A stretch of DNA of 64,000 bases. Source: Rhizoclosmatium globosum. Taxonomy: Eukaryota > Chytridiomycota > Chytridiomycetes > Chytridiales > Chytriomycetaceae. Below, one piece after another: positions 22,801 through 32,915 of the stretch. The number at the start of each line of letters is the position of its first letter. Position 1 is the stretch's first letter. The position numbers were made by a program, and so were the translations under genes. The notes below the pieces were generated by a model, which saw only the letters and a program-made list of their open reading frames with translations, searched no databases and was not told the DNA's origin. Location: NCBI GenBank assembly GCA_002104985.1, contig MCGO01000014.1, forward strand, positions 558,001 through 622,000. Direction: 5' to 3'.

Positions 22801-24867
22801 GATGACCATGACCCAATGGTACCCTTGCCAACATGTGACGTGGTAACTGTTGGAGTATGTGAATGTTGTCGGGGAGAGGCGGCAGTCAAACACTTTTGCG
22901 AGGAGCTCGACACTTGGGTTGTAAAATATGAGGGAGAAGTTGGGCATGAAGTTTGCAAGAAACATGTGGAACTTTGTGAGACGCTGCAACCGTTCTGGAT
23001 AGTAAAACTCGAGGATACCGTAAAAGTACGTGGTGTAGACCATGCACACAAGCCATACTGCGACCATCACATTGATGATGATATAGTATCCAAACCAATC
23101 GAAAATGAGTCCAATATAGGAAACAATATCGACGTAGATGTTGTCAAGAATGACTTTGGATCGATGTAAACACAGGTACATGATTTGGAAACATGTAAAG
23201 AGTTGTGTCACGATTCCAAGCCAGTTCTGCAACGTCCATTTTACTTTCACGTCAGCCGTAGTGCTCTTTCGACTGTGCTTCCTCTCGGCTTCAGGGTCGA
23301 GGCTGTACATATTTATCGTAAATGGAATCGCGTTCGAGAGGATGAGCAGAATGTAAAACGAGGCATACAACGACATCCCAACTTTCGTCCCCGTCGTAAA
23401 CGAGTTTAGATTATACCAAAACGAAATGGAAATGTCCCATTCATGATCAACTAGTACGCCATCAACAACCAAATATTTGAAAACAAAACAAAACATACCG
23501 TTCTTCAAAAACTCATCCTCCGAAAAATCAGATATCAACTGATCCATCACATTCAATCTATTACACGTAATCTCCTTCATAGCTGCCATATTCCTCGCGA
23601 CAAGGTCAGGCGTGACGAACACCCACCCGTTTGGATCCAGTGATTGCCTCGCGATTTCGTCCGTCATGAAAAAGTACCATAAATGAACCATCCATTTCAC
23701 ACTGAGACAGTCTTCCGTGCTTCCCGGTGTGAAGTAGAAATAGTGTTGACGGAGGAGGATGTGGGATATGAATGAGAGTGGGTACGCGTCTGGCGCGGAT
23801 AAGTCCGTGATTGAGGTGAAATCGTTTGCGATGAATGAAGTGGTTGAGCTTGTGTTTAAAGAGGCAAGTGCGTTTTGGATTGTGGATGTTGTTGGGGTTG
23901 TTACATCTCCATGTGAGTTTATGATTCGCGCGACGGTTGGGTTTCGTCCGTTTTGTGTTGATTCGGCTATTCCTTGGAGAGGCGTGTATGTTATTGAGTA
24001 GAATGATACGCCGGACATGAAGAGGATGTCGAATGTTGTTGTGCCTTTTATGAAGTTTTGGGGCCAGGATTGGGGGCCTGTGGATGTGAAGAAGGGGTTG
24101 TATTTGCTGAGATATTTTGGGAGGATGTCGGAGGGGTCGTTTAGGACTATGGGTGTGATTTGGTGGAATGGGAGTTGGATGGACGGGTTTAGCGATTGGA
24201 TTCGCGTGTCGTTCCAGTATGTGATTTGACCACTGAATATATCTGACAACAGCTTCGCGTCGAATATTAGGGCGGGTGAGTTCACAGTGAAGCCTGGGAT
24301 ATTGTAAACCACCGCGAGGGCACCCGCAACAATAGGAAGCGTCAAAGCTCCATAATGCTGCGGAGACCCCGCATCTATTCCATCAGAAGCATTTCGCGCG
24401 TTAATAAATTCTGATTCCGAGATATTCGCTTCCGTCCCCGCAAACAGACTTAATCCCAAAAACAGTTCCTCAGCACCTTTCGTACTTGTGCTTGGCGCAT
24501 AAGAAAGATCGATTATGTGGTCTTCAATGGTGAAAGACTCTTTGAATAGGTACATCCATCCCCATATCACAGACGAGAGTATCGCGGATCCAGAGCCGTT
24601 GATTGCCAGATGTGGGATAACTGTGATATTTGCAAAATACGATTGCCGTGATTCATCTACTTTTTTGTATAAAAGCGCTGCTGCGATACATATTAGGAGA
24701 ATGGGAGTGATGGTAGATGCGGCAATCTCAATGATTTCAAGCCATTGCATAGGTTCTGGAGCTTCATCGATTTCTTCCGCTGTCTTTTGTCTCTCGATTC
24801 CAGCAGGTTTATGTAGTTCTGAAGGAGGTTGCTGGTCTAGTGTCGCATTGAGGCGAGTGGTTGACAT
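19875..24867 (-). CDS. Receptor with PstS-like binding ectodomain, multi-TM core and long tail
   Basis: Minus-strand exons 24867-23499, 23450-22289, 22233-21861, 21809-21707 and 21658-19875; the lengths sum to 1,596 codons plus a stop. Residues about 45-65 form TM1. A PstS-type phosphate-binding fold then follows (AINGSGSAILSSVIWGW, YGALTLPIVAGALAVVYNIP, SDIFSGQITYWNDTRI). About seven membrane segments come after residue 480. A cytosolic tail of about 700 residues carries KANEIGLLEENEFEAVKQAI and a long Ser/Pro/Thr-rich region. PstS domains in bacteria deliver phosphate or act in its sensing, so a nutrient-sensing receptor is inferred. The 48-nt intron at 23451-23498 is a multiple of three without stops and could be retained. 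Confidence 0.8.
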
Positions 24868-25050
24868 CTGTCAGTGGAATCACCCGTTTTGAAAATCTTG
24901 AACATCGCAAATCTCATCCTGTCTCTATTCACTCTGGAAAATCCTGCAAATTCGGTGGAAAAAGTTAACATGATATATTCAGTTTTTGTTGGCTCGTTTT
25001 TGGATTTCCTTCGATCGTGTTTCTAAACTAAGATTTTTCTTTCACAAACT

Positions 25051-25948
25051 ATGTCTTCATGGAATCCACCTTCTGACGAAGGTCCATGGGTCTTCACTCT
25101 CTTAGGACCACAAGAGAAAGTGGGTGCAGGGGAGAAGTGGTATCTACGTTCACATGATTCCATTAATGGGGAGGAAGGCTTGGATCCAGATTTTGCAACT
25201 GTTCAGTCAGTTAATGAGGCGGCGATTAATGGAAAACCAATCAAAGTTGAGTTGGGCGGTTTGGGAGCAGTGGGTTATCGTGCCCAATTGGGTATGTGTT
25301 GTAGTTGTGTTTGTGTTTGCTAAATTCTGTCAAAGGGCTGGTGCAAACAAGAACTCTTTCGAGTAGCACTTCAATAGTTATTGGAATAATTCTAACGAAT
25401 GTCGTGTTGGCGGCTCTAGTTCTCCTCTTCTTTGTGAGTATGATTGTAATCAATCCTTGCCTGTTAAAACCATTCAAATTTCACACTCAAACAATGAAAA
25501 GGGAAATAAGAAACAAGAAAAGCAAGAAGATTCCCCAAAACTACCGCGTCTGGCAGCCATTCAATTCAACAAAGTCGCGCCGTTGCTAAAAACAGCACCC
25601 ATGACTTCCGTTGACAGTTTCGGAACTCTCCCACCATCACCCTTCCAGGCCCCACCACCTCCAATACGCAAACAATCATCGGCATCAATAATGTCGCCTG
25701 ATCATAAGCACTTCAGTAAACCGCCATTGCATCCGTCCTTGTTACCTGCAAACCGACCCCTTCCAAGACCACAGATGTTTTACCCATCCCCAGAACCCCA
25801 ATTTAATCAACAATATTATTACCAAGAACAGCAGTTGCAGCAGTATTACGCTGTACCGCCTGTTGCACCACCATCGCCTCGACAGAAGGTTGCTGTGTTG
25901 GGTAAGAAAGTGAATGCAGATGGACGAGTGAAGGAGAAGCAGGATTAA
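25051..25948 (+). CDS. Single-pass membrane protein, family member 1
   Basis: Exons 25051-25291, 25336-25433 and 25502-25948, about 261 residues. The N-terminal domain (NPPSDEGPWVFTLLGPQEKV, then WYLRSHDSING) is followed by one membrane segment (VIGIILTNVVLAALVLLFF) and a Pro/Gln/Tyr-rich cytosolic tail (PPSPFQAPPPPI, NQQYYYQEQQLQQYY). There is no signal peptide, so this is probably a type III orientation. Exon boundaries and domain order match the gene at 26729, so the two arose by tandem duplication. The family is unrecognised. Introns here lie before and after the membrane exon. Confidence 0.75.
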
Positions 25949-26178
25949 TTATTTATTTGGGAAGCAGTAAACCAGATTGAAAATCCGTATTTTCCCTTGA
26001 TATTGCGTTTCAGGAGTGTTTAAATTGCATTCCCCCACCTAATTGGTCTCGTTTCAATCGTTATGAAAGAAGAGAAAGAGGAGAGGTATTAAGTATCGCC
26101 AAGCTATTATATTAATGAAGGAGGGAAATTAAAGAATCTCCAAACCTTGTCGGGCTTTCCGACTTGACCAAAATTTAG

Positions 26179-26549
26179 ATGACGTTTCAAGAACAAGGAC
26201 AGGGAACTCTACAGAATGCCATTCGCGAAGAAGGTATATATGCCAAGGCGCAAGTTACCAATGGTGTCGAAGCAGGGGTGACTATCACTAAAGGGACAAC
26301 AAGTGCAGGTGTGTGTCGATGTTTTGATTGGGTGGATATTGTGGCTCTCTGAAGGTTTACCAACGTTGATCGAAACTCGAGGCCGGCGAAGGTTGGATAT
26401 GCAATCTGTGGGTTGTTGGCTTTGGTGCTACTTGGGGTGATCTTTGTAAGTTGCATCTAACGCTTTCCCATGATCCTAATGACTTACACTGCTCATTATC
26501 TCTCTCTAAGTATTTGGCATTTGGACAGGTGTATAATAGACGTGAATAG
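26179..26549 (+). CDS. Short single-pass membrane protein, divergent family member 2
   Basis: Three exons with the same architecture as its two neighbours. Exon 1 from ATG 26179 encodes FQEQGQGTLQNAI, then GVEAGVTITKGTTSAG. A membrane exon follows (KVGYAICGLLALVLLGVIF, ending at GT 26441). The last exon starts after AG near 26509 and encodes YLAFGQVYNRRE before TAG 26547-26549. The first junction is uncertain: donors near 26308-26315 and an acceptor near 26352 fit, but only some pairs keep frame. The product would be about 80 residues with almost no cytosolic tail, unlike the flanking paralogues. It may be a degenerate copy. Confidence 0.5.
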
Positions 26550-26728
26550 CGAAAATAGAGTTTATTGCGTTTTGAAATTAGATGAGAGGGAATATATAGA
26601 GTAAACGTTATACGAATCCATTCTCACAACTGTATAGAATAACAAATAAATAAGGATGAAACGAAAGGGAGTCAAACAGAGTTCCAAACCTCTCCAATTT
26701 CACTCACAAAACACACACCAACACACAA

Positions 26729-27837
26729 ATGACCTGGCAACCACCCACCGATGGAGCCTGGCAGTTAACCCTCCTCGGCCCACAAGGCAAAGTCGGAGCC
26801 GGTGGCCAATGGTACCTCCGCTCCGCCAATTCAATCAACGGCGTTGCAAACAACGTTCCTGATGCCAACTTGATTGCAACAAACAACCCAGGGGCAATCA
26901 GCGGAAACCCAAACACAGTTGGACAGTGGACGGGTCAGACAAATCCGCAAAATGGCGGAGCGACTTCTAGTGGCAATGGTACTAACTCGGGTGGTGGTGG
27001 TGGTGTTACTCCTTCGGGCAGTTCAGGTACCTTGTTTGTTTGTTTAAGTGTTGGTTGGAAGTAGTAGTTAGCTGACTACTTAACTAGATCCGTCTTGGTT
27101 GAAGCCGGTGCAGATTGGTGGTGGAATCGTTGGAGCAATTGTGTTGTTGGCCATTGGATCATTCATCTATGTGGGTGTCTCTTTCCTCCAACTTTGATTG
27201 ACCAAATGCGAACATCAACATTACTTTTAAACAGTCGAAACGAACCCGTGCAAGAGAAGAGGCTGAAGAACTTAAAGAATTAAAGGCAAAGAACAGTGCG
27301 AGAATCGTTCCTTCATCGGCTTCAGGAATGGCGTTGAAAGCTCATGAACAACCTGAACCTGTTGTTGAATATGCGGATTTGGTGGGCCGACGAACTACGG
27401 AGCAGGCTCCAATTAAGCAGCAAGAACCCTCAATTTACTCTCACACTAGTTCGAGTCAAGCTCAGCCTTCATTGTACACTATTTCTGCTTATGGACCACC
27501 TGGACAGGCTGTATACCAACCTGCTCCACCTCCAGCTCAGTACGGTGCTCAGTACACTGCTCCGGTAGCAGCGTATCCTGGTCAATATCCCCCACCACCG
27601 CCTCAGCAACAACAATCGTACAGACCTGCCGGTGCTGCTCCTGTTCCTGGTCAATCGTATGGAACGTATGGAGCTCAGCCTGTGTATGGACAGCAGCCTG
27701 TGTATGGACAACCAGCCCCACCTCCAGCACAAGCTTACTATGCTCAACCCCCTCCTGCCGCTCCTTTCGCTCAACCTCCACCACAGCAACAAGCTTATAG
27801 AGGAGCGCCACCTCCATCATCTCGTGGTGGTCGTTAA
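26729..27837 (+). CDS. Single-pass membrane protein, family member 3, with Pro/Gln/Tyr tail
   Basis: Exons 26729-27026, 27085-27170 and 27235-27837, about 328 residues. The N-terminal domain (QPPTDGAWQLTLLGPQGKV, WYLRSANSING) matches member 1. A Gly/Ser/Asn linker, a membrane segment (IGGGIVGAIVLLAIGSFIYV) and a basic stop-transfer (SKRTRAREEAEELKEL) follow. The tail is a prion-like run with VYGQQPVYGQP and YYAQPPPAAPFAQPPPQQQ. Such tails often mediate multivalent contacts with WW or SH3 domains; that is inference. No family name is recognised. Confidence 0.75.
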
Positions 27838-28056
27838 AATACTGCTATATCGCTTGTCGGATATCCAACATTATTGATATGCTATCTTTTCTCTTTCTGT
27901 TTATACACTAAATACGGTTATTCAATTATAATTCCATTTCACTTAGTTCTTACTGATGACTATTTATTCTACGGTATATGGTACCCAACCGATTTAGAAT
28001 CTACATAATAACTACACATGCACCCATCTACCTCGTATCCAAAAAAGGGACATTTT

Positions 28057-29412
28057 TTACAACCCAAGCGCCGGCGCAAGAGTAGCAGCCCAGCTGCCAT
28101 CTGTATCCAGCCCAAATCTCCAGCCCATCACACCGGCATTCCACCCATTTGCCCTAGCTCCACTCACACAACCCTCAAGCACCCACACATCGATGTACCC
28201 AGTACTAGCACCCTCGACACCGGCCTGTGTCACCGGCTTCCCAACAACAATCTTATTCAAAGGAACACCCTGCGCTGCAATCTCAAACACAGAACTCTGC
28301 CCCGCCCACCCATTCGCCTTATAAAACAGCGACTCACACGAATCGTAGCTCGAACCACCTTGGTTATAAAACTGAACCAAATAGTAATCAATCGCCCACC
28401 CAACTTCCCGATCCACCGTCAAATACGCCCCATTCGTATACATCCCCGGCGAGAAGTGCGGAGCCTGTGGCGCGTGGGTGATGATGTACCGCGGAGAAGG
28501 CAGACGCGCACGTAACTGCTTCGTAAGCGTAATCAACCAGGCTTCGCCGCCACCACCCGCTTTCAACGCATCGCCGTCTTCCCAGTCGACATCCACGCCG
28601 TCGAGGTTGTTTGCGATTACGTAATCGGCGAGGAGGTTTGCATCGGTGATTGCGTTTCTGCCGGCGGTTGTTGGGGCTTCGTTGCCGCCGTATGCGGAGA
28701 TGAGGACTTTCTTGCCGAGGGATTGGAGGGTGGATGGGTTGAAGGAGGGTTGGTAGGTTGGGGTCCAGAAGTTGATGAGTACGACTGTGTAGGCTGTTGA
28801 TTGGATTCGTGGATCGTTTTCGTTTGTGTAGATGAAAAGGTTTGAGGGTGGGGTTACTGGTGCTGCTGGTGTGGTTGTTGGGGCTGGTGGTGGTGGTGGA
28901 GGGACAACAGAGGAAGTGGTTGTTGGAGCTGGTGCTGGAATTGGGTTTTGGTTGGCTGACGTGTTCTGAGCAGGAGCAGTTGTTGGAGCAACTGGAACTG
29001 GAGCTACAGCAGCAGCGGCAGTAGTGGTAGCAGCTACGATCGCAATTGCCTCAGTGGCAGTGGTAGTAGTCACAGCACTGGCTTTCACGGCTTGAACACT
29101 TGAGCTCACAGGTACAAATACTGGAACATCGTTACTCTTCAACGCAACAAACTGTGGCAACTGTGCTTGATCAACCTTGACTGGTGCACTTGTTACAGCT
29201 GAAATCGGTTTCTGATCATTGACGAACGCAGGCATAAAGTTGGCATTGTTGTTGTTGGAGACAAAGATGGGGGCATTCACAGGTGTGGAGGTGGTGGAGG
29301 AGGAAGAGAACCAGGAGCTGATTGTGCTGCTAATGTCATCGAGGAAACTGGCTTGAACCGTGGCTGCAGTGGCGGAAAGCACCGCCAATGCAACTGATGT
29401 CGAAAGACGCAT
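28057..29412 (-). CDS. Secreted GH18 chitinase with Thr/Pro-rich stalk
   Basis: Single exon, 451 residues. A signal peptide (LSTSVALAVLSATAATVQAS) is followed by about 170 residues of Ser/Thr/Ala/Pro-rich linker with PPPPPP, then a compact GH18 domain. The catalytic motif DGVDVDWED fits the DxxDxDxE signature with its acid Glu. KVLISAYGGNEAP and YLVQFYNQGG are further GH18 strands. The domain is short, like the fungal/bacterial small class rather than the long chitinases with an inserted subdomain. It probably degrades chitin in the fungus's own wall or in substrate. Codon bias flips from C to G along the gene. Confidence 0.85.
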   Translation of the reverse strand: MRLSTSVALAVLSATAATVQASFLDDISSTISSWFSSSSTTSTPVNAPIFVSNNNNANFMPAFVNDQKPISAVTSAPVKVDQAQLPQFVALKSNDVPVFVPVSSSVQAVKASAVTTTTATEAIAIVAATTTAAAAVAPVPVAPTTAPAQNTSANQNPIPAPAPTTTSSVVPPPPPPAPTTTPAAPVTPPSNLFIYTNENDPRIQSTAYTVVLINFWTPTYQPSFNPSTLQSLGKKVLISAYGGNEAPTTAGRNAITDANLLADYVIANNLDGVDVDWEDGDALKAGGGGEAWLITLTKQLRARLPSPRYIITHAPQAPHFSPGMYTNGAYLTVDREVGWAIDYYLVQFYNQGGSSYDSCESLFYKANGWAGQSSVFEIAAQGVPLNKIVVGKPVTQAGVEGASTGYIDVWVLEGCVSGARANGWNAGVMGWRFGLDTDGSWAATLAPALGL

Positions 29413-30350
29413 TTGGGTTTCTTCTCGGTGTCTTTCAAATCATGGAGATTGTGATGAAGCATGCTCATTTGAAGAATTGACTTAGTTTTGGAGTTAAAGC
29501 AAAGAGCGAAAAAGTTGCTCCTTTCAAATTTCAAATTCAAATTCAAATTCAAATTCTAATTCCAATCCAAACCTTCCATATTGCAGCACTAACGTCAACA
29601 GCTAGGTTTGAGAGATAATCATTCTTTGTCTTGACAAAAACCTTCTTGTTGCCACAGTGACGAAGTAGATGAATGTGGATTGTACATCAGGGCAATGGAT
29701 TGGAAGGTCGTATCAACAAAAGGCACTCTTTTGAATTCATCTGTGTCTATTTCAGGCCATCAACAACAGCAAGGATGCTTGTCTTGGTTTTTGAATTTTG
29801 AATTTTGAATTTTGAATTTGAATTTGAATTTTGAAAGGGGCAACTTTTTCGCTCTTTGCTTTAAGAAAAATAACTGGAAGGATAATTATGGGATATTGTC
29901 GGTATGCGGAGCATGAAACATGAGCAGGTGCACAAAAGTTGTTGCTTACGCTGCAGTTAATACATTCATATTAATTCGGAGATTGGAAAGATTGTGTGAG
30001 AAAAGCTGAGAAAGTTGAGAAAAGAAACAAAAATAGCTTGGCGGGATAACTTTTGACAGCTTCCCTGTATTGAAGTTTCCAACCAACTATTCACATCAAA
30101 GTCAAGAGAGTTTGTAAGTATATCGTATGTGGGTTGTTGATTGACTGATTCCCCTTGCGACCAGGGTATTACCTTTCAAACCTCTTGGCACAGACACACT
30201 TCTTGAGATCTGAAACCATTGCACGGTACCTTGGAGAACTCAAAGCTTATACGTGACGATACAACTTTTGTTGCTGGCATATCGGAGTTGTCTGATCTTG
30301 CCCAGTATTCCTGTCGAACAAACACCCGTCAAACTGACACCAAAGCCGCA
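29413..30350. other. Intergenic between two divergent genes
   Basis: Apart from the inverted repeat at 29494-29864, this 0.9-kb stretch holds no supported gene. It must contain the promoters of the chitinase (minus) and of the gene starting at 30351 (plus). The right end has an open frame upstream of ATG 30351 without visible domain content. Confidence 0.5.
29494..29864. repeat. Inverted repeat of about 65-75 bp arms around a 230-bp core
   Basis: The left arm (29494-29556) begins TTAAAGCAAAGAGCGAAAAA, continues GTTGCTCCTTTC and then AAATTC repeats. The right arm (about 29790-29864) is its reverse complement with one mismatch in the unique part, ending GCTCTTTGCTTTAA. The AAATTC units make the inner end of each arm a simple repeat. 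No coding capacity is seen in the core. It could be a MITE-like foldback element. No clear target duplication was found. Confidence 0.65.
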
Positions 30351-32008
30351 ATGACGACATTAACACCTCCTGAGTCCACACCAACTTCATCTCAAAACAC
30401 TCTCGAACAAAGAACCGCACGCGCGAAGCAGATTCAAGAACGAATGCAAAGTTTACTCAAACTCATCAAAACCAGTTCTGACGCTTCCACAGACATTCTT
30501 CAACACACCCTCTTCAACGACCTGACACGCGAAAATAGTGTCACAACTCTACATAAACCTTCTCCCCTCGATACCCTTGAACCTTCCCAGCCATTTTCGA
30601 AGGCCAAGTCCGATGATTTATACCAAGTTCTCGAAAATAGGTTCATTCACCAAAACTCCAACCACAACAACAATGAACATCGCGACCCGCCCTCAGGTCC
30701 CGCCACAGCTCCACAACGAAACCATTCCCGAAACACCAGCGACGGCGTCACCACAAAACTAAACACCATGGACCCAAACGACACAATACCACCACCACCA
30801 AACGACACAGTCACACCCCACTCTCCACAACCATCACCACCACCACCACCACCAACCCCAACGCGTCGCCGTAAAAGCCACTTCCGCCTCGGCTCAACAT
30901 CCCCCACCACCCACCACTCACCACCCCCAAAACCCCTCGCCACCACAACCCTCTACATATCCGAAGACGAAGAATCCGTCGTCTGTTACGACGAACCCGC
31001 ACACCTCATGATTGGCCGGCCCGTCAGCATCCTCTCCCGATCCACGGGCCGGAGTTCCGGGTCTCGACGCGTGTTTAGTCAGAGGCGGAGGCGGAGGAGG
31101 AGGCGGAGGACGGAGGTTAGTGTGCATGTTGATTTGGGTGCTGGTGGTGGTGGTGGAGGTAGAGGGGGGAGGAGTCGGGCTGCGGTTGAGGAGTGGGAGG
31201 ATGTGAATTCTCCTGTTGGGGTTGTTGGGGAGTGGAAGGGGTGGTTTGGGAAGCCGAGGACTGGAGAGGTGTGGGAGAAGCGGGGGAAGGGGGTTGGTGT
31301 TTATGTTGGGAGGAGTAGTGGTGGTGGAGCTGTTGAGGAGAAGGAGAAGGAGGAGGGGGGGAAGGGGGTTAGTCTTTTGAGGCAGGTTGGGAAGAGTTTG
31401 AAGAATTTGATTGTTGGGTCTGCACTTGGGACTGGGAGTTTGGGTGGGTTGAGGAGACGTGGAAGTCTGTTCTTTGATGATGTGAGTTGTTTCGTGGATA
31501 TTCTAAGTTACGCGTACTTATCAGTTATGTTAAGATTCCTCCACCTCCACCAACACAACCAGACCCACCTTCCGTTCCTCCCATCCAAACACAAACACCT
31601 TCATTAACAAACGCAACGTCACGGTCTGCCTCAGTCGCATCTCCAACTACGATACCGTCAGTTCCATCCATGGTATGGACATTCTCAAACAGATCTGAAG
31701 CCGCACCTGCAATCAGACAAGAAGTAACACCTCCACCGCCACCTCCTTCCGTCCCAGAAATCGAATACATTGGTCAAGCGAGACGGACAGGCCTTGCGTT
31801 AGGCGGTGAACGGAGTATGACTGTCAAAAGCCTTGGAATCACGCATCATAGTAATATTGATCTGAGGCAGAGAAGCGAGAGTACCGAAGGGGTTGGGGCT
31901 TGGTGGAAGCATGCGCAAGTTGGTACGGCTTCAGCAAGTTCGGGGAGTGTTGGGGTGTTGGGATCACGGAATTTGAGGGCTGTTGGTGGTGGGGTTGGAG
32001 TGTTTTGA
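30351..32008 (+). CDS. Low-complexity Pro/Arg/Gly-rich protein, unrecognised
   Basis: Exons 30351-31481 and 31535-32008; the 53-nt intron has GT-AG ends and restores frame. About 534 residues. The N-terminus includes a short helix (RAKQIQERMQSLLKLI). Then Ser/Thr/Asn/Pro-rich sequence with PPPPPP turns abruptly into an Arg run (RRRRRRRR) and Gly/Val/Glu-rich sequence (GAGGGGGGRGG). This composition break follows a change from C-rich to G-rich DNA near 31060, so part of the amino-acid bias probably reflects the DNA. Possible phospho-sites (RRGSLFF, RRKS) are present. No known domain; probably cytosolic or nuclear and disordered. Confidence 0.6.
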
Positions 32009-32313
32009 AGTTGACTGTTACTATTTTTCCATTTTTGGTTGCGTATATATACATGTGTTAATAATGGTTATATTTTTCGTTTATTTGAGATGTAGAGAAT
32101 GGAATGTTAATGTATAGACAGCGCACACTCGATGATTCCGGTTTCTGTCCTTTAAACAACCGTACTGGATCGACGTTGTAAGCCATTACATTGGCTTTCA
32201 ATACGTAAGGCCAGCGAAATAGAATTGCTACTGGAGGAGTTTTCTTTCATCATTTTGTATTATGGAGGGAAGAGAGGGAGGTGTATTCGGCGTCAACAAG
32301 CGGCAGTATAAGG
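32009..32313. other. Intergenic before U2 copy 2
   Basis: AT-rich sequence with no open frame. The right end (from about 32262) continues the similarity with the 3' flank of the first U2 gene. Confidence 0.5.
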
Positions 32314-32477
32314 CCAGCGACACCAGTTCCCGGGTCTGGTGCGCGCACACAGGTTCCACGGGAGAAATTCAAAAATATTTGTGATAATAGGAATACGTGC
32401 GGCGCACGCAGATTTAGTTATCACACTAAATAGAACAGATACTACACTTGATCTTAGCCAGGAAGGCTTGAGAGGAT
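32314..32477 (-). ncRNA. U2 spliceosomal snRNA, copy 2
   Basis: 164 bases aligned one to one with copy 1 and differing at only a few positions. Stem I is kept (AGCC and GGCU) while its loop changes from UAACU to UUCCU. The branch-site-pairing GUGUAGUA, stems IIa and IIb, the IIc complement UUAUCAC and the U-rich Sm-like site are unchanged. Changes elsewhere are scattered (for example G to U just before UUAUCAC). Retention of all functional parts argues that both copies are expressed. Confidence 0.9.
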
Positions 32478-32508
32478 TGTGTTTGGAAATGAGGGAAAAG
32501 GAGAGTGG

Positions 32509-32545
32509 TTTTATACCCGTTTCGAGGATGCGCAGTCCGTAGTTT
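32509..32545 (-). promoter_or_regulatory. U2 copy 2 promoter: TATA box and upstream element
   Basis: TATAAAA at 32515-32509 and ACTACGGACTGCGCAT at 32545-32528 on the minus strand. They repeat the spacing of the first U2 locus to within one base, in flank that diverges completely beyond the element. Confidence 0.65.
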
Positions 32546-32915
32546 CATAGCAAAACGTGAACTGTGGTTGAGTCACGAAATCCATCAGAACAATTTTAGT
32601 GCTCTTCAATTATGGAAGATTGTATTTTCCAGATATTTCTGACAGTGTTTGGCTAATGGATTCTGGTCTGGATTCTGGTCTGAGACGGTGTGGCGGGTCA
32701 ATTATTAATCAAATGTTTCTGGTTGTTTTTACTCCTTCGATTAGCATTATTTGGAAGAAAGAACGAACCCACTTTTAATAAAAGATTCAGCAAGACAGAA
32801 CTTTTCATTTTTGGTGTAACATTGACTGAACACCTCCACAGTTGTGTTTCTTGATCCGGTCCCACCTCATTTGTCCATCAAATCATGATGAACCATCTGA
32901 AACAAACTGATCCTC
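32546..32915. other. Intergenic, nothing supported
   Basis: AT-rich, with no open frame of note and no repeat beyond a short GATTCTGGTCTG duplication near 32660-32682. Confidence 0.5.

Noticed and set aside
27469..27820. Minus-strand open frames of more than 100 codons
   Set aside because: They are antisense shadows of the repetitive Pro/Gln/Tyr-rich tail of the gene at 26729.
29521..29556. Short regular repeats as a CRISPR-like array
   Set aside because: They are a simple AAATTC repeat without spacers, in a eukaryotic genome.
31482..31507. A 26-nt intron in the gene at 30351, and likewise at 2488-2513 in PIG-U
   Set aside because: Later AG acceptors (31534 and 2540) also keep frame and give introns of 53 nt, the normal size in this window.
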